A stretch of 64,000 nt of DNA from Niveibacterium microcysteis (GCF_017161445.1 NZ_CP071060.1:1736001-1800000), one strand, 5' to 3'; counted from the first letter of the stretch, positions 36,215 to 48,480 are shown. Numbers and translations: made by a program. The notes: generated from the sequence alone by a model not told the origin.

Positions 36215-37282
36215 GTGAGCGAAGAAGAACTGTCCCGTCTGCGGGCCGATATCGACCGGCTCGATCGAGAGATTCTGGAGCGCCTCGGCCAACGTGCCGG
36301 CTGCGCGAAGAAAATTGGCGAGATCAAACGCGGCCCGATCTATCGGCCGGAACGCGAAGCGCAGGTGCTGCGCAAGATCGCGGACCTGAACCCCGGCCCG
36401 CTATCGGGCGAGGCGGTCCAGCGCATCTTCCGCGAGATCATGTCCTGGTGTCTGGCACTCGAGCAGCCGCTGAAAGTGGCATTCCTCGGGCCGGCCGGTA
36501 CCTTCTCAGAGTCTGCCGCACGCAAGCACTTCGGCGGCGCGCCGGATTTCCTGCCGCAGGGCACGATCGATGAGGTGTTCCACGCGGTCGAATCCGGCGG
36601 TGTCGCCTACGGCATCGTGCCGGTCGAAAACTCGACCGAAGGTGCTGTGGGCCGCACGCTCGATCTGCTGCTTGCCAGCTCGGCCAGCATTTGCGGCGAG
36701 GTGAAGCTGCGCATCCGCCAGCACTTCCTGTCGCAGGCGACGTCGATCGGCGACGTCAAGCGCATCTACTCGCATTCGCAGTCGCTCGCGCAGTGCCAGG
36801 ATTGGCTGGCGCGCCACGCCGCTGGCGTTGATCGGGTGCCGGTCGCGAGCAATGCGGAAGCGGCGCGCATGGCCTCGACCGACCCGGAGTCTGCCGCCAT
36901 CGCCGGCGAGGCGGCGGGGCAACTCTACGGCCTGGGCTTCCTTGCTTCGGACATTGAAGACGATCCGAACAATACGACCCGCTTCCTGGTCATCGGCAAG
37001 CACGATGCCGGCCCTTCCGGCAAGGACAAGACCTCGCTGGTGTGTTCCGCGCCGAACCGCCCGGGCGCGGTGTTCTTCCTGCTCGAATCGTTCGCGAAGC
37101 ACGGCGTCAGCATGACCAAGCTCGAATCGCGTCCGTCGCGTACCGGCCTTTGGGAGTACGTGTTCTATATCGATGTCGAAGGCAACCGGGCGGACGAGGC
37201 GGTGGCGAAGGCGCTCGCTGATCTGCAGGACCGTGCCGCTTTCGTCAAGGTGCTGGGCAGCTACCCGGCCGCAGCGCTTTAA
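36215..37282 (+). CDS. pheA: Bifunctional chorismate mutase/prephenate dehydratase
   Basis: A 355-residue P-protein for phenylalanine synthesis. Residues 1-90 form the AroQ chorismate mutase (LRADIDRLDREILERLGQR, GPIYRPEREAQVL). Residues 95-270 form the prephenate dehydratase (FLGPAGTFSESAARKHFG; catalytic Thr in DDPNNTTRFLV). An ACT domain (about 280-355) with PNRPGAVFFLLE and LESRPSR gives Phe feedback inhibition. The start is GTG at 36215, 9 nt after serC. Confidence 0.97.
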   Translation: MSEEELSRLRADIDRLDREILERLGQRAGCAKKIGEIKRGPIYRPEREAQVLRKIADLNPGPLSGEAVQRIFREIMSWCLALEQPLKVAFLGPAGTFSESAARKHFGGAPDFLPQGTIDEVFHAVESGGVAYGIVPVENSTEGAVGRTLDLLLASSASICGEVKLRIRQHFLSQATSIGDVKRIYSHSQSLAQCQDWLARHAAGVDRVPVASNAEAARMASTDPESAAIAGEAAGQLYGLGFLASDIEDDPNNTTRFLVIGKHDAGPSGKDKTSLVCSAPNRPGAVFFLLESFAKHGVSMTKLESRPSRTGLWEYVFYIDVEGNRADEAVAKALADLQDRAAFVKVLGSYPAAAL

Positions 37283-37291
37283 GGATTCCGC

Positions 37292-38398
37292 ATGAGCAAA
37301 GTCGTCCAGCAGGCACCCGAGTACATCCGCTCGATCTCGCCCTACATCCCGGGCAAGCCGATTTCGGAACTGGCGCGCGAGATGGGGCTGCGCGAGCAGG
37401 ACATCGTCAAACTGGCGTCCAACGAAAACCCCCTGGGCGCGAGCCCGAAGGCGCTGGAAGCTGCTCAGCGCGCGATTTCCGAAATCCACCGTTATCCGGA
37501 TGGCAATGGCTTCGAGCTGCGCGCGGCCCTGGTCAAGAAGTTTGGCGTTGCACCGGAACAGATCGTGCTCGGCAATGGCTCGAATGATCTGCTCAACCTG
37601 TGCGCGGCGGCGTACCTGAACCACGAGACTTCGGCTGTGTTCTCGCAGCACGCATTCGCGGTGTATCCGCTGGCGGTCAAGAGCGCCGGGGCGCACGGCA
37701 TTGAAGTGCCTGCACGCGAATTCGGGCATGACCTGCCGGCAATGCTGGCGGCGATTCGTCCTGACACCCGGATCGTGTTCATCGCGAACCCGAACAACCC
37801 GACCGGCAATTTCCTGCCTGCGGTGGAGATCGAGGCCTTCCTGGATGCGGCGCCCGACGACGTGCTGGTCGTGCTCGACGAGGCCTACAACGAATACCTT
37901 GAGCCGGAGCAGCGCTACGACAGCGTCGCATGGCTCGAGAAGTATCCGAACCTCGTCATCACACGTACCTTCTCCAAGATCTACGGTCTGGGTGGTTTGC
38001 GTGTCGGCTACGGTCTGGCGCGCGCGGAGCTGGCCGATCTGCTCAATCGTGTTCGCGAACCCTTCAACGTCAATAACGTCGCCCTTGCGGCGGCTGCTGC
38101 GGCCTTGGGGGACGAAGCGTTCGTGGCGCGCAGTTATGCGGTCAACCGTGATGGCATGGCCCAGATCATTGCGGGCCTGAAGGCGCTCGGGCTTGAGTAC
38201 ATCCCGTCCTCGGGCAACTTCCTGACATTCCGCGTCGGCGATGCAGCCACGATCAATCGCAAGCTGCTGGAGCAAGGGGTGATCGTGCGTCCGATCGCCA
38301 GCTACCAGATGCCTGAGTGGCTGCGCGTCACCATCGGCTTGCCGGCCGAGAACGAGCGCTTCCTTGGCGCCTTGGCCAAGGCGCTGGGCCGCGCATGA
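37292..38398 (+). CDS. hisC: Histidinol-phosphate/aromatic aminotransferase
   Basis: A 368-residue class I/II PLP aminotransferase. YIPGKPISELAREMG and KLASNENPLGASPKA begin the protein, ANPNNPTGNFL and LDEAYNEY bind the cofactor, and the PLP Lys is in TFSKIYGLGGLRVGYG. Its place between pheA and tyrA suggests that it also transaminates aromatic keto acids, as HisC2 enzymes do; a separate hisC may exist in the his operon (inference). Starts 9 nt after pheA. Confidence 0.94.
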   Translation: MSKVVQQAPEYIRSISPYIPGKPISELAREMGLREQDIVKLASNENPLGASPKALEAAQRAISEIHRYPDGNGFELRAALVKKFGVAPEQIVLGNGSNDLLNLCAAAYLNHETSAVFSQHAFAVYPLAVKSAGAHGIEVPAREFGHDLPAMLAAIRPDTRIVFIANPNNPTGNFLPAVEIEAFLDAAPDDVLVVLDEAYNEYLEPEQRYDSVAWLEKYPNLVITRTFSKIYGLGGLRVGYGLARAELADLLNRVREPFNVNNVALAAAAAALGDEAFVARSYAVNRDGMAQIIAGLKALGLEYIPSSGNFLTFRVGDAATINRKLLEQGVIVRPIASYQMPEWLRVTIGLPAENERFLGALAKALGRA

Positions 38399-39273
38399 AG
38401 CCATTTGGTCGTGTCGTCATCTGCGGCGTTGGCCTGATTGGCGGCTCGTTTGCGCTCGCTTTGAAAGCGCGCGGTCTGGTGCGCGAGGTGGTGGGCATCG
38501 GCCGGACGACGGCGTCGCTGGAGCGCGCGCGCGAACTGGGCGTGATCGATCGTTTCGCCACGGATTGGGCGACCGCGCTCGACGGTGCTGAACTCGTGCT
38601 GCTGGCGATGCCGGTGGGACAGATGCTCGGCGTGATGCAGGCCATGGCGCCGCATCTCGGGCCCGATACTTTGGTCACCGATGCGGGCAGCACCAAGCGC
38701 GATGTGATCGAGGCGATCTACTCGAACCTCAAGTCTCATCTTGAGCAGGTGGTGCCGGCGCATCCGATCGCCGGGGCCGAGAAGAGTGGCCCGGACGCCG
38801 CGCGCGCGGACCTCTACGCGGGCCGCAAGGTCGTGATCACGCCGCTGTCCGAGAATCGCCCCGAGGCTGTGGCCCGCGTGCGCGAGGCCTGGGCTGCGAC
38901 GGGCGCATCGCTACACGACATGTCGCCGCAGGAACACGATCGTGTGTTCGCTGCGGTAAGTCATCTGCCGCATTTGCTTGCCTTCGCGCTGGTCCATGAG
39001 ATCGCGGGGCGTGCCAATGCGGAACAGCTCTTCGGATTCGCCGCCGGCGGCTTCCGCGACTTCACCCGGATCGCCAGCAGCCATCCGGAGATGTGGCGCG
39101 ACATCAGTGTGGCCAACCGCCATGCGCTGCTGGCCGAACTCGACACCTACATCACCGAACTGGCCTGGATTCGGGCGCTGCTGTCGCAAGGCGACGGCGA
39201 TTCGCTGCTGAAACTCTTCAGCGAAGCGCGCGACGCCCGCGAGGCATGGCTGGCCGGCCGTTTCGACGCCTGA
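38395..39273 (+). CDS. tyrA: Prephenate dehydrogenase
   Basis: A 292-residue NAD-dependent enzyme for tyrosine synthesis. The Rossmann motif VVICGVGLIGGSFALAL begins at residue 6, VTDAGSTKRDV and HPIAGAEKSGPDAA follow, and the helical C-terminal domain includes HDRVFAAVSHLPHLLAFAL with the catalytic His. The ATG at 38395 overlaps the hisC stop by 4 nt; a longer in-frame start lies inside hisC. Confidence 0.96.
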   Translation: MKPFGRVVICGVGLIGGSFALALKARGLVREVVGIGRTTASLERARELGVIDRFATDWATALDGAELVLLAMPVGQMLGVMQAMAPHLGPDTLVTDAGSTKRDVIEAIYSNLKSHLEQVVPAHPIAGAEKSGPDAARADLYAGRKVVITPLSENRPEAVARVREAWAATGASLHDMSPQEHDRVFAAVSHLPHLLAFALVHEIAGRANAEQLFGFAAGGFRDFTRIASSHPEMWRDISVANRHALLAELDTYITELAWIRALLSQGDGDSLLKLFSEARDAREAWLAGRFDA

Positions 39274-39283
39274 CGGGCTGCGC

Positions 39284-39424
39284 ATGATTCCGCTGCCCCC
39301 GCCGATTTCGAAGCTGCAAGCTTTGCACTACCGTATGGATAGCTGTGCGGTGCGCTTCGATCTCGGCGTGCAGGCGACCGACCCTGCGCCACGCGTTTGT
39401 CGTCGGCACAACGACGTTTTCTGA
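39284..39424 (+). CDS. Small ORF, 46 codons, filling the tyrA-aroA gap
   Basis: An ATG 10 nt after tyrA opens a frame that stops 9 nt before the aroA ATG. The product begins MIPLPPPISKLQALHYR and ends RRHNDVF. It has no signal peptide or TM helix and no recognised family. Its exact fit to the gap, same strand and tight spacing argue for a real small gene or a translated leader for aroA; chance is not excluded because GC-rich DNA gives many open frames. Confidence 0.35.
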   Translation: MIPLPPPISKLQALHYRMDSCAVRFDLGVQATDPAPRVCRRHNDVF

Positions 39425-39433
39425 GACTGACCC

Positions 39434-40723
39434 ATGGAATACCTGGACCTTGCACCTGCTAAGGGTGCTGTCGGCAACATCCGTTTGCCCGGCTCAAAGA
39501 GCATCTCCAACCGCACGCTGTTGCTGGCGGCGCTGGCCGAGGGCCGCACCGAGATCCGCGATCTGCTTGCCTCTGACGATACGGATCGCATGCTCGAGGC
39601 GCTGCGCACCCTGGGGCTGCCGCCCGAGTCGTTGGGCGGATCGAGCTGGGCCGTGACCGGCGGCGGTGGGCGTTTCCCGGTGGCACAGGCGGATCTTTTC
39701 CTGGGCAACGCGGGTACCGCGTTTCGCCCGTTGACGGCAGCACTGGCGCTTGCCGGCGGTCATTACAAGCTCTCTGGCGTGGCGCGTATGCACGAGCGCC
39801 CGATCGGCGACCTCGTCGACGGGCTGCGCCAGCTGGGCGCCGATATCCGCTACCTCGGCAACGAGGGGTTCCCGCCGCTTGAGCTGCTGCCATCGAAGAT
39901 CACCGCGGGTGGGGTGGTCAAGGTGCGCGGTGATGTGTCGAGCCAGTTCCTGACTGCACTGCTGATGGCGCTGCCGCTGACGGGCCAGAACACCACGATC
40001 GAGGTCGTCGGCGAACTGATCTCCAAGCCCTACATCGAGATCACGCTCAACCTGATGGCGCGTTTTGGCGTTGAGGTGAAGCGCGACGCCTGGGCGCGTT
40101 TCCATGTCCCCGGGCAGGCCTATCGCAGCCCCGGCGTGATTCATGTTGAAGGCGACGCCTCGTCCGCCTCCTACTTCCTGGCCGCCGGCGCGATTGGCGG
40201 TGGCCCGGTGCGTGTTGAAGGGGTAGGGCGTGCCAGCATCCAGGGCGACGTGAAGTTCGCCGAGGCGCTGGAAGCAATGGGTGCGCAGATCAGCATGGGC
40301 GACAACTGGATCGAGGCTGCGGCGCCAGCCAACGGCAAACTTCGCGCTTTCGACCGCGATTTCAACCACATTCCGGACGCGGCAATGACGCTGGCTGTCG
40401 CCGCGCTGTTTGCCGACGGCCCGTGCCGCCTGACGAACATTGCGAGCTGGCGCGTCAAGGAAACCGACCGCATCGCAGCGATGGCGACCGAACTTCGCAA
40501 GGTCGGTGCAACGGTGGAGGAGGGGCCGGACTGGTTGCGTGTGACGGCGCCGTCACAGCTCACCGCGGACGCTGCGATCGACACCTATGATGATCATCGT
40601 ATGGCGATGTGCTTCTCGCTGGTGAGCCTGGGTGGCGCGCCGGTGCGCATCAACGACCCGAAGTGCACCGCCAAGACTTTCCCCGATTACTTCGACGCCT
40701 TCGCGTCGGTCTGCAGGAGATAA
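39434..40723 (+). CDS. aroA: 3-phosphoshikimate 1-carboxyvinyltransferase (EPSP synthase)
   Basis: A 429-residue enzyme of the shikimate pathway joining shikimate 3-phosphate and PEP. Visible are [20 protein letters not shown] (phosphate-binding Lys/Ser/Arg), [18 protein letters not shown] (PEP loop), [14 protein letters not shown], and the catalytic Asp/Glu region [12 protein letters not shown] and [20 protein letters not shown]. The NAGTAFRP loop is of the class I, glyphosate-sensitive type. Confidence 0.97.
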   Translation: MEYLDLAPAKGAVGNIRLPGSKSISNRTLLLAALAEGRTEIRDLLASDDTDRMLEALRTLGLPPESLGGSSWAVTGGGGRFPVAQADLFLGNAGTAFRPLTAALALAGGHYKLSGVARMHERPIGDLVDGLRQLGADIRYLGNEGFPPLELLPSKITAGGVVKVRGDVSSQFLTALLMALPLTGQNTTIEVVGELISKPYIEITLNLMARFGVEVKRDAWARFHVPGQAYRSPGVIHVEGDASSASYFLAAGAIGGGPVRVEGVGRASIQGDVKFAEALEAMGAQISMGDNWIEAAAPANGKLRAFDRDFNHIPDAAMTLAVAALFADGPCRLTNIASWRVKETDRIAAMATELRKVGATVEEGPDWLRVTAPSQLTADAAIDTYDDHRMAMCFSLVSLGGAPVRINDPKCTAKTFPDYFDAFASVCRR

Positions 40724-42499
<1,776 letters not shown>

Positions 42500-42787
42500 A
42501 TGCCCCGCGCGCCGGCTGCGCTGCCACGGGATGTTGCGGCCGAGTTGCTGCGCATCCCGGGCATCGGGCCGGCGATGGCGGGCGATCTGTACGCGCTCGG
42601 CATCCGGCGGGTAGCGGATCTTGTCGAGGCGGATCCACAGGTGCTCTATGAGCGCCTGTGCCGTCTCTCGGGTGCGCGGCAAGACCCCTGCGTGCTCTAC
42701 ACCTTCCGTTGTGCCGCGTATTTCGCGCGGCACACGGCACACGACCCTGAACTGCTCAAGTGGTGGAACTGGAAGGACCGAACATGA
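42500..42787 (+). CDS. Cdd1-like helix-hairpin-helix protein
   Basis: A 95-residue protein with a helix-hairpin-helix motif, [20 protein letters not shown], then [19 protein letters not shown] and [16 protein letters not shown]. This is the pattern of the Cdd1 ('pathogenicity locus') family, a small DNA-binding-like protein of unknown role. It begins at the base after the argS stop and overlaps cmk by 4 nt, so it is translated as part of this operon. No catalytic function is predicted. Confidence 0.8.
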   Translation: MPRAPAALPRDVAAELLRIPGIGPAMAGDLYALGIRRVADLVEADPQVLYERLCRLSGARQDPCVLYTFRCAAYFARHTAHDPELLKWWNWKDRT

Positions 42788-43446
42788 ACACCCCCGTCAT
42801 CGCAATCGACGGCCCGACCGCGTCGGGTAAAGGCTCGGTGGCCGCGCGCGTGGCCAGTGCCCTGGGCTGGCATTACCTCGATTCCGGCGCGATTTACCGC
42901 GTTCTGGCACTCGCCGGTCTGCAGCGAGGTATCGCGCTCGACGACGAGGCAAGCCTGGCCGACCTGGCGCCTAAGCTCGAAGTGCGTTTTGATGGCGAAG
43001 CCATCTACATTGACGGGGTTGAAGCCAGTCTCGATGTACGGCGCGAAACCACCGGCAACGCCGCGTCGAAGATTGCCGTGCTGCCGGGTGTGCGGACCGC
43101 CTTGATGGCGCGCCTGCGCGCCTTTCGTCAGGCGCCCGGCCTCGTCGGTGATGGTCGCGACATGGGGTCAGTGGTTTTCCCGGACGCGCCGCTGAAGATT
43201 TTTCTCACCGCCAGCGCTGAGGCGCGCGCAGAGCGGCGTTATAAGCAGTTGATTGAAAAGGGATTGGCTGCTAACCTAGATAGTCTTGTGCAGGAGTTGC
43301 GCGAGCGTGACGCACGCGACGCCAGTCGCCCGGTTGCGCCGCTGAAGCCCTGTGAAGACGCCATCCTGCTGGACACCACGCCGCTTACGATTGACGAGGC
43401 GGTCGCATTCGTCCTGCAGCAAGCCCAGACGCACAAGCTCTGCTGA
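42784..43446 (+). CDS. cmk: Cytidylate kinase
   Basis: A 220-residue NMP kinase phosphorylating CMP/dCMP. The P-loop is [33 protein letters not shown] and the CMP-binding [21 protein letters not shown] follow, with ERRYKQL and [14 protein letters not shown] near the lid. ATG at 42784 is within the Cdd1 stop (ATGA). As in most proteobacteria it directly precedes rpsA. Confidence 0.97.
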   Translation: MNTPVIAIDGPTASGKGSVAARVASALGWHYLDSGAIYRVLALAGLQRGIALDDEASLADLAPKLEVRFDGEAIYIDGVEASLDVRRETTGNAASKIAVLPGVRTALMARLRAFRQAPGLVGDGRDMGSVVFPDAPLKIFLTASAEARAERRYKQLIEKGLAANLDSLVQELRERDARDASRPVAPLKPCEDAILLDTTPLTIDEAVAFVLQQAQTHKLC

Positions 43447-43521
43447 AGCACTGAGTCCGATGGTTGAGGCTCCGGCCGCTGCGTTTTTCGCCGCGGACCG
43501 GGTTTGTTTTTTCTTTTTCCC

Positions 43522-43537
43522 GCTGTCGCAAGACGGC
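43522..43537 (+). promoter_or_regulatory. Hairpin in the rpsA leader
   Basis: GCTGTC and GACGGC around a GCAA tetraloop (one G-U pair) lie 17 nt before the rpsA ATG, which has only a weak AGGT. Structured leaders with poor ribosome sites are the known basis of S1 autoregulation in gammaproteobacteria; the same role here is inferred. Confidence 0.35.
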
Positions 43538-43554
43538 AACAGGTCAATTTTTCC

Positions 43555-45255
43555 ATGTCTACTTCTATTCCCGCTCCGGAAAGCTTCGAGGCCCTCTTTG
43601 AAGAGAGCCTGAATCGCCAGGAAATGCGTGCCGGTGAAGTCATCACCGCTGAGGTCGTGCGCGTCGATCACAACTTCGTCGTTGTGAACGCCAACCTCAA
43701 GTCCGAGAGCTACATTCCGCTCGACGAGTTCCGCAATGACCGTGGTGAGCTCGAAGTTGCCGCGGGCGACTACGTCCAGGTCGCCATCGAAGCCCTCGAA
43801 GATGGTTTCGGTGAATCCCGTCTGTCGCGTGACAAGGCCAAGCGCATCGCCGCCTGGAACCACCTTGAAGCCGCACTGAACGACGGTGATCTGGTCAAGG
43901 GCGTCGTGACTGGCAAGGTCAAGGGCGGTCTGACCGTCATGACCAATGGCATCCGTGCATTCCTGCCGGGTTCGCTGGTCGATATGCGTCCGGTCAAGGA
44001 CACGACCCCGTTCGAAGGCAAGGAATTCGAATTCAAGGTCATCAAGCTCGATCGCAAGCGCAACAACGTCGTTGTGTCGCGCCGCGCCGTGCTCGAGGCC
44101 TCCATGGGCGAAGAGCGCGAGAAGCTGCTCTCGTCGCTGCAGGAAGGTACTGTCGTCAAGGGTATCGTCAAGAACATCACCGACTACGGTGCGTTCGTTG
44201 ACCTCGGCGGCATCGACGGCCTGCTGCACATCACCGACCTGGCCTGGCGCCGTGTCCGCCACCCGACGGAAGTCGTGCAGGTTGGCGACGAAGTCACCGC
44301 GAAGGTCCTCAAGTTCGACGCCGAAAAGAACCGCGTCTCGCTGGGCCTCAAGCAGCTGGGCGAAGATCCGTGGGTGGGCATCGCTCGCCGTTACCCGTCG
44401 GGCACCCGCCTGTTCGGCAAGGTCACCAACATCACCGACTACGGCGCGTTTGTCGAAGTCGAGCAGGGTATCGAGGGCTTGGTCCACGTGTCCGAAATGG
44501 ACTGGACCAACAAGAACATTCACCCGACCAAGGTTGTCCAGCTGGGCGACGAAGTCGAAGTGATGATCCTCGAAATCGACGAAGACCGTCGTCGTATCTC
44601 GCTGGGCATGAAGCAGTGCAAGGCCAATCCGTGGGATGACTTTGCTCAGACCTTCAAGAAGGGCGACCGCGTCAAGGGCGCCATCAAGTCGATCACCGAC
44701 TTCGGCGTGTTCATCGGCCTGACCGGTGCGATCGACGGCCTGGTCCACCTGTCCGACCTCTCCTGGTCGCTGCCGGGTGAAGAAGCGATCCGCAACTTCA
44801 AGAAGGGTGACGAAGTCGAGGCCGTCGTGCTGTCGATCGACGTCGAGAAGGAGCGCATCTCGCTGGGCATCAAGCAGATGGATGGGGACCCCTTCACCAA
44901 CTTCATCGCCACGCACGACAAGAACAGCGTCGTCCATGGTTCGGTGAAGTCGGTTGACGCTCGCGGCGCCGTGATCGCGCTGAACGATGACGTCGAAGGC
45001 TACCTGCGCGCGTCCGAGTTCGCCCGTGAGCGCGTTGAAGACCTGTCGCAGCTGCTGAAGGTCGGTGACGCTGTCGAGGCGATGATCGTGAACGTGGATC
45101 GCAAGACCCGTTCGATCAACCTGTCGGTCAAGGCCAAGGATCAGGCTGAGCAGAACGAAGCGATGCAGAAGTTCTCGAACGACAGTTCGGCTGCCAGCGG
45201 CACCACCAACCTTGGTGCGCTGCTCAAGGCCAAGCTCAACAACCCGCAGCAGTAA
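43555..45255 (+). CDS. rpsA: 30S ribosomal protein S1
   Basis: A 566-residue protein with six S1 OB-fold repeats that binds mRNA for translation initiation. Repeats 3-6 show the repeated patterns [37 protein letters not shown] and [19 protein letters not shown]. The start [18 protein letters not shown] is the family N-terminus; a longer frame from 43504 covers the leader. Codon use is strongly biased, as expected for a ribosomal protein. Confidence 0.98.
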   Translation: MSTSIPAPESFEALFEESLNRQEMRAGEVITAEVVRVDHNFVVVNANLKSESYIPLDEFRNDRGELEVAAGDYVQVAIEALEDGFGESRLSRDKAKRIAAWNHLEAALNDGDLVKGVVTGKVKGGLTVMTNGIRAFLPGSLVDMRPVKDTTPFEGKEFEFKVIKLDRKRNNVVVSRRAVLEASMGEEREKLLSSLQEGTVVKGIVKNITDYGAFVDLGGIDGLLHITDLAWRRVRHPTEVVQVGDEVTAKVLKFDAEKNRVSLGLKQLGEDPWVGIARRYPSGTRLFGKVTNITDYGAFVEVEQGIEGLVHVSEMDWTNKNIHPTKVVQLGDEVEVMILEIDEDRRRISLGMKQCKANPWDDFAQTFKKGDRVKGAIKSITDFGVFIGLTGAIDGLVHLSDLSWSLPGEEAIRNFKKGDEVEAVVLSIDVEKERISLGIKQMDGDPFTNFIATHDKNSVVHGSVKSVDARGAVIALNDDVEGYLRASEFARERVEDLSQLLKVGDAVEAMIVNVDRKTRSINLSVKAKDQAEQNEAMQKFSNDSSAASGTTNLGALLKAKLNNPQQ

Positions 45256-45267
45256 GCCTTGTCTGTC

Positions 45268-45549
45268 ATGACGAAGTCGGAGTTGATTGCCAGGCTCGCG
45301 GAGCGTTTTCCGCAGCTTGGTGTGAAGGATGCCGACTACGCCGTGAAAGTGATTCTCGATGCGATGACGCTCGCGTTGTCGCGTGCGGACCGCATCGAGA
45401 TCCGGGGTTTCGGCAGTTTTGCGTTGAATTACCGTCCGCCGCGTATGGGGCGCAATCCCAAGTCGGGTGAGAAGGTGCAGGTACCGCAAAAGTACGTGCC
45501 ACACTTCAAGGCCGGCAAGGAACTGCGTGAGCGTGTAGACGCGCAGTAA
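45268..45549 (+). CDS. ihfB: Integration host factor subunit beta
   Basis: A 93-residue HU/IHF-type DNA-bending protein. The DNA-intercalating arm is [20 protein letters not shown], with [11 protein letters not shown] before it. ATG at 45268 gives [12 protein letters not shown], the IhfB N-terminus. It follows rpsA by 12 nt, the standard arrangement. It pairs with IhfA, whose gene lies near 59 kb. Confidence 0.96.
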   Translation: MTKSELIARLAERFPQLGVKDADYAVKVILDAMTLALSRADRIEIRGFGSFALNYRPPRMGRNPKSGEKVQVPQKYVPHFKAGKELRERVDAQ

Positions 45550-45573
45550 GCCTGTGGCGGTTGCAGTACCAGG

Positions 45574-45604
45574 AAGGCGGCGAAAGCCGCCTTTCGCTTT
45601 TTTG
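45574..45604 (+). terminator. Terminator after ihfB
   Basis: AAGGCGGC with GCCGCCTT (8-bp stem, GAAA loop) followed by TCGCTTTTTT. Confidence 0.88.
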
Positions 45605-45637
45605 GCGAGTCGCGCCGTATTGCGGGATAATTGCGCG

Positions 45638-45946
45638 ATGCGCTTACTGCTTTGGCTCCTGCGGGGATTGGTGTTCTTCCTTCTTCTTGGCTTCGCGCTC
45701 AAGAACGATGGGATTGTCACGCTCCGCTTCTTCTTTGAAACCGAATGGCGATTGCCGCTGATCGCGGTGATCCTGCTGACCTTTGTTGTTGGCGTCTTGC
45801 TTGGCGTGACAGCGGCTGTGCTGACGCTGCGCAATCAACGGCGCGAGATCCGTCGCCTGCGCGAGAACGCGTCTGGCGCTTCGGCATCGGTTTCAGCCAT
45901 TTCCGTGCGGGACACCCCGCCCGCCGACTACCTGCGATCGCTCTGA
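45638..45946 (+). CDS. lapA: LapA-family (DUF1049) membrane protein
   Basis: A 102-residue inner-membrane protein with two TM helices (about 3-22 and 40-65, LPLIAVILLTFVVGVLLGVT) and a basic cytoplasmic tail with a short coiled coil (NQRREIRRLREN). It matches LapA/YciS, the partner of LapB in control of lipopolysaccharide synthesis. The ATG at 45638 sits after the ihfB terminator, so the lap genes probably have their own promoter. Confidence 0.88.
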   Translation: MRLLLWLLRGLVFFLLLGFALKNDGIVTLRFFFETEWRLPLIAVILLTFVVGVLLGVTAAVLTLRNQRREIRRLRENASGASASVSAISVRDTPPADYLRSL

Positions 45947-45950
45947 GTCC

Positions 45951-47126
45951 ATGGAATTCGAACTCTGGTGGCTGCTGGCCTTTCCGATCTTTTTTGCGCT
46001 CGGTTGGCTTGCGGCCCGTATTGACATCAAACATCTGGTGAAAGAGTCGCGTGCGTTGCCGCGCTCCTATCTCACCGGCCTCAATTTCTTGCTTAACGAG
46101 CAGCCGGACAAGGCGATCGACGCCTTTCTGGAAGCGGTCAAGATCGACCCGCAGACGGTGGAGTTGCACTTTGCGCTCGGCAGCCTGTTCCGCCGTCGCG
46201 GTGAGCTTGACCGCGCGATCCGCATGCATCAGACGCTGGTCGATCGCGATGACTTGAGCGCGGAGCAGCGCTCCAACGCCTTGTCGGAACTGGGGCAGGA
46301 TTTCCTTAAGGCGGGCTTGCTAGATCGCGCCGAAGCCGTATTCGTGAAGTTGCGCGAGACGGGCATGCGCGAGTTTGCGTTGAAGCAGTTGCTTGAGATC
46401 TATCAGCAGGAAAAAGACTGGGCCAAGGCGATCGAAGTGGCCCGCGCGTTGCCGAACGCTGATTCGGCGCTGATGCTCAAGGAGATTGCCAACTTCCATT
46501 GCGAACTGGGCGCCAACGAGCTCGCACGCGGGCAGCTTGATAACGCCGCAACCGAACTCCAGCGTGCGCTGGATGTGAATCGGCAGTGCGTGCGCGCCAA
46601 CATGCTGCTTGGCGATGTGCATCTGGCGCGTGACGATGCGGCTGCGGCCATCGAGGCTTGGCAGCGTGTGGAGCAGCAGAATCCGGTTTATCTCGCGCTC
46701 GTAGCGGAACGTATGATGGATGCGTACCGTCGCCTGGGGCGCAAGGACGACGGCATGCAGCTGGTGCATTCGTACCTGGAGCGCTATCCGTCGCTCGATC
46801 TGCTTGACGCGGTCTTCCAGTGGGAGCTTGAGCGCGATGGCCCCGATGCGGCGTACAAGCTGGTACGTGAAGAGCTCAAGCGTAATCCGACGGTGCTGGG
46901 GCTCGACAAGTTGCTCGAGGCGGCACTGCTGAATGCTCAGCCGGAGCAGCGGCAGGATATCGAGATGGTGAAAGGCCTGATCCATGGCCACACCCGTCGT
47001 GTCGCCCGTTACTGCTGCGATGCCTGTGGTTTCAAGGCGCGTCAGTTCTACTGGCGCTGCCCCGCTTGCGGCGGATGGGAGACTTACCCGCCGCGGCGCA
47101 GTGAAGAATTCGACCTGACGCCTTGA
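45951..47126 (+). CDS. lapB: Lipopolysaccharide assembly protein B
   Basis: A 391-residue protein that, in E. coli (YciM), anchors FtsH to LpxC degradation. One N-terminal TM helix (WWLLAFPIFFALGWLAARID) is followed by a TPR superhelix (about 40-330; PDKAIDAFLEAVKIDP is one unit). The C-terminal rubredoxin-type metal site is CCDACGFKARQFYWRCPAC, with both CxxC knuckles intact. It starts 4 nt after lapA. Confidence 0.95.
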   Translation: MEFELWWLLAFPIFFALGWLAARIDIKHLVKESRALPRSYLTGLNFLLNEQPDKAIDAFLEAVKIDPQTVELHFALGSLFRRRGELDRAIRMHQTLVDRDDLSAEQRSNALSELGQDFLKAGLLDRAEAVFVKLRETGMREFALKQLLEIYQQEKDWAKAIEVARALPNADSALMLKEIANFHCELGANELARGQLDNAATELQRALDVNRQCVRANMLLGDVHLARDDAAAAIEAWQRVEQQNPVYLALVAERMMDAYRRLGRKDDGMQLVHSYLERYPSLDLLDAVFQWELERDGPDAAYKLVREELKRNPTVLGLDKLLEAALLNAQPEQRQDIEMVKGLIHGHTRRVARYCCDACGFKARQFYWRCPACGGWETYPPRRSEEFDLTP

Positions 47127-47156
47127 TAGGGCGTTGACCTGAATGGAGTCACCAAG

Positions 47157-48479
47157 GTGAAAGTTACCGTTGTCGGCACTGGCTACGTGGGCTTGGTGTC
47201 GGGCGCCTGCCTGGCGGAAATGGGCAACGACGTGCTCTGCCTCGACGTCGATCCGAACAAGATTCGCATCCTTAAGGAAGGCGGCATTCCGATCCACGAA
47301 CCGGGTCTCGACAAGGTCGTCGAGCGGAACGTGGCGGCGGGCCGGCTCCACTTTACGACTGACGTCGAAGAGGCGGTCCGCTTCGGCACGCTGCAGTTCA
47401 TCGCGGTGGGTACCCCGCCCGACGAGGACGGTTCGGCGGATTTGCAGTACGTGTTGGCGGCCGCGCGGAACATTGGTCGTTTGATGACCGACTACAAGGT
47501 GGTCATCGACAAGAGCACGGTGCCGGTGGGGACCGCCGACAAGGTGCGCGCGGCAATTGCCGAAGAACTCGAAAAGCGCGGCGTGGACATCAAGTATGCG
47601 GTCGTGTCGAACCCGGAGTTCCTGAAAGAAGGCGCTGCGGTCGAAGACTTCATGAAGCCGGACCGTATCGTTGTGGGTGCTGACGACGAGCAGGCCGTCT
47701 ATTTGATGCGTGCGCTCTATGCGCCCTTCCAGCGCAATCACGACAAGTTGGTTGTGATGGATGTGCGCTCGGCGGAGCTGACGAAGTACGCGGCCAATGC
47801 GATGCTCGCCACGCGCATTTCGTTCATGAATGAACTTGCGCTGCTTGCCGAGAAGCTCGGTGCGGACATCGAACTGGTACGCCAGGGCATCGGTTCGGAC
47901 CCCCGCATTGGCTACCACTTCCTCTACGCGGGCTGCGGCTACGGCGGGTCCTGCTTCCCGAAGGACGTGAAGGCCCTGATCAAGACTGCGAGCGACGCCG
48001 GCCAAGGCCTCAAGGTGCTGCAGGCGGTCGAAGACGCCAACGACGCGCAGAAGCTTGTTCTCGTGGAAAAGATCGTCAATCGTTTTGGCGCCGATTTGAG
48101 CGGCAAGAAGTTCGCGCTGTGGGGCTTGGCATTCAAGCCCAATACCGACGACATGCGCGAAGCGACCAGCCGTGTGGTGATCGACGAGTTGTTCAAGCGT
48201 GGCGCGACCGTGACTGCGTACGATCCGGTCGCGATCAACGAGGCGCGGCGCATTTTTGGCGACGAGGCGCGTCTTGCCTACGCCAACTCGCCGATGCATG
48301 CCCTCGAAGGGGCCGATGCGTTGCTCATCGTCACTGAATGGAAAGAGTTCCGCAGCCCGGACTTCGAGCGCATCAAGAGCGTCTTGAAGAGTCCGGTGAT
48401 CGTCGATGGGCGTAACCTTTACGATCCCAAGCTGCCGCGCAGCTTTGGCCTCGAATACCTGCCAATCGGGCGGGCCTGA
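47157..48479 (+). CDS. ugd: UDP-glucose 6-dehydrogenase
   Basis: A 440-residue NAD-dependent enzyme oxidising UDP-glucose to UDP-glucuronate. The Rossmann motif is [19 protein letters not shown], the catalytic Cys is in [15 protein letters not shown] near residue 260, and [12 protein letters not shown] and [15 protein letters not shown] complete it. It supplies UDP-GlcA for LPS, capsule or arabinose-modified lipid A; which of these is not readable here. It sits between lapB and the heptose genes. Confidence 0.95.
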   Translation: MKVTVVGTGYVGLVSGACLAEMGNDVLCLDVDPNKIRILKEGGIPIHEPGLDKVVERNVAAGRLHFTTDVEEAVRFGTLQFIAVGTPPDEDGSADLQYVLAAARNIGRLMTDYKVVIDKSTVPVGTADKVRAAIAEELEKRGVDIKYAVVSNPEFLKEGAAVEDFMKPDRIVVGADDEQAVYLMRALYAPFQRNHDKLVVMDVRSAELTKYAANAMLATRISFMNELALLAEKLGADIELVRQGIGSDPRIGYHFLYAGCGYGGSCFPKDVKALIKTASDAGQGLKVLQAVEDANDAQKLVLVEKIVNRFGADLSGKKFALWGLAFKPNTDDMREATSRVVIDELFKRGATVTAYDPVAINEARRIFGDEARLAYANSPMHALEGADALLIVTEWKEFRSPDFERIKSVLKSPVIVDGRNLYDPKLPRSFGLEYLPIGRA

Positions 48480-48480
48480 T

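Noticed and set aside
36506..38404. 632-codon open frame opposite pheA-hisC, and 659 codons at 46320-48299 opposite lapB-ugd
   Set aside because: Antisense shadows of well-supported genes with no recognisable product.
43276..45834. 852-codon open frame on the minus strand opposite rpsA, ihfB and lapA
   Set aside because: It is antisense to certain genes with strong codon bias; long mirror frames are expected in GC-rich DNA. No family features are seen.
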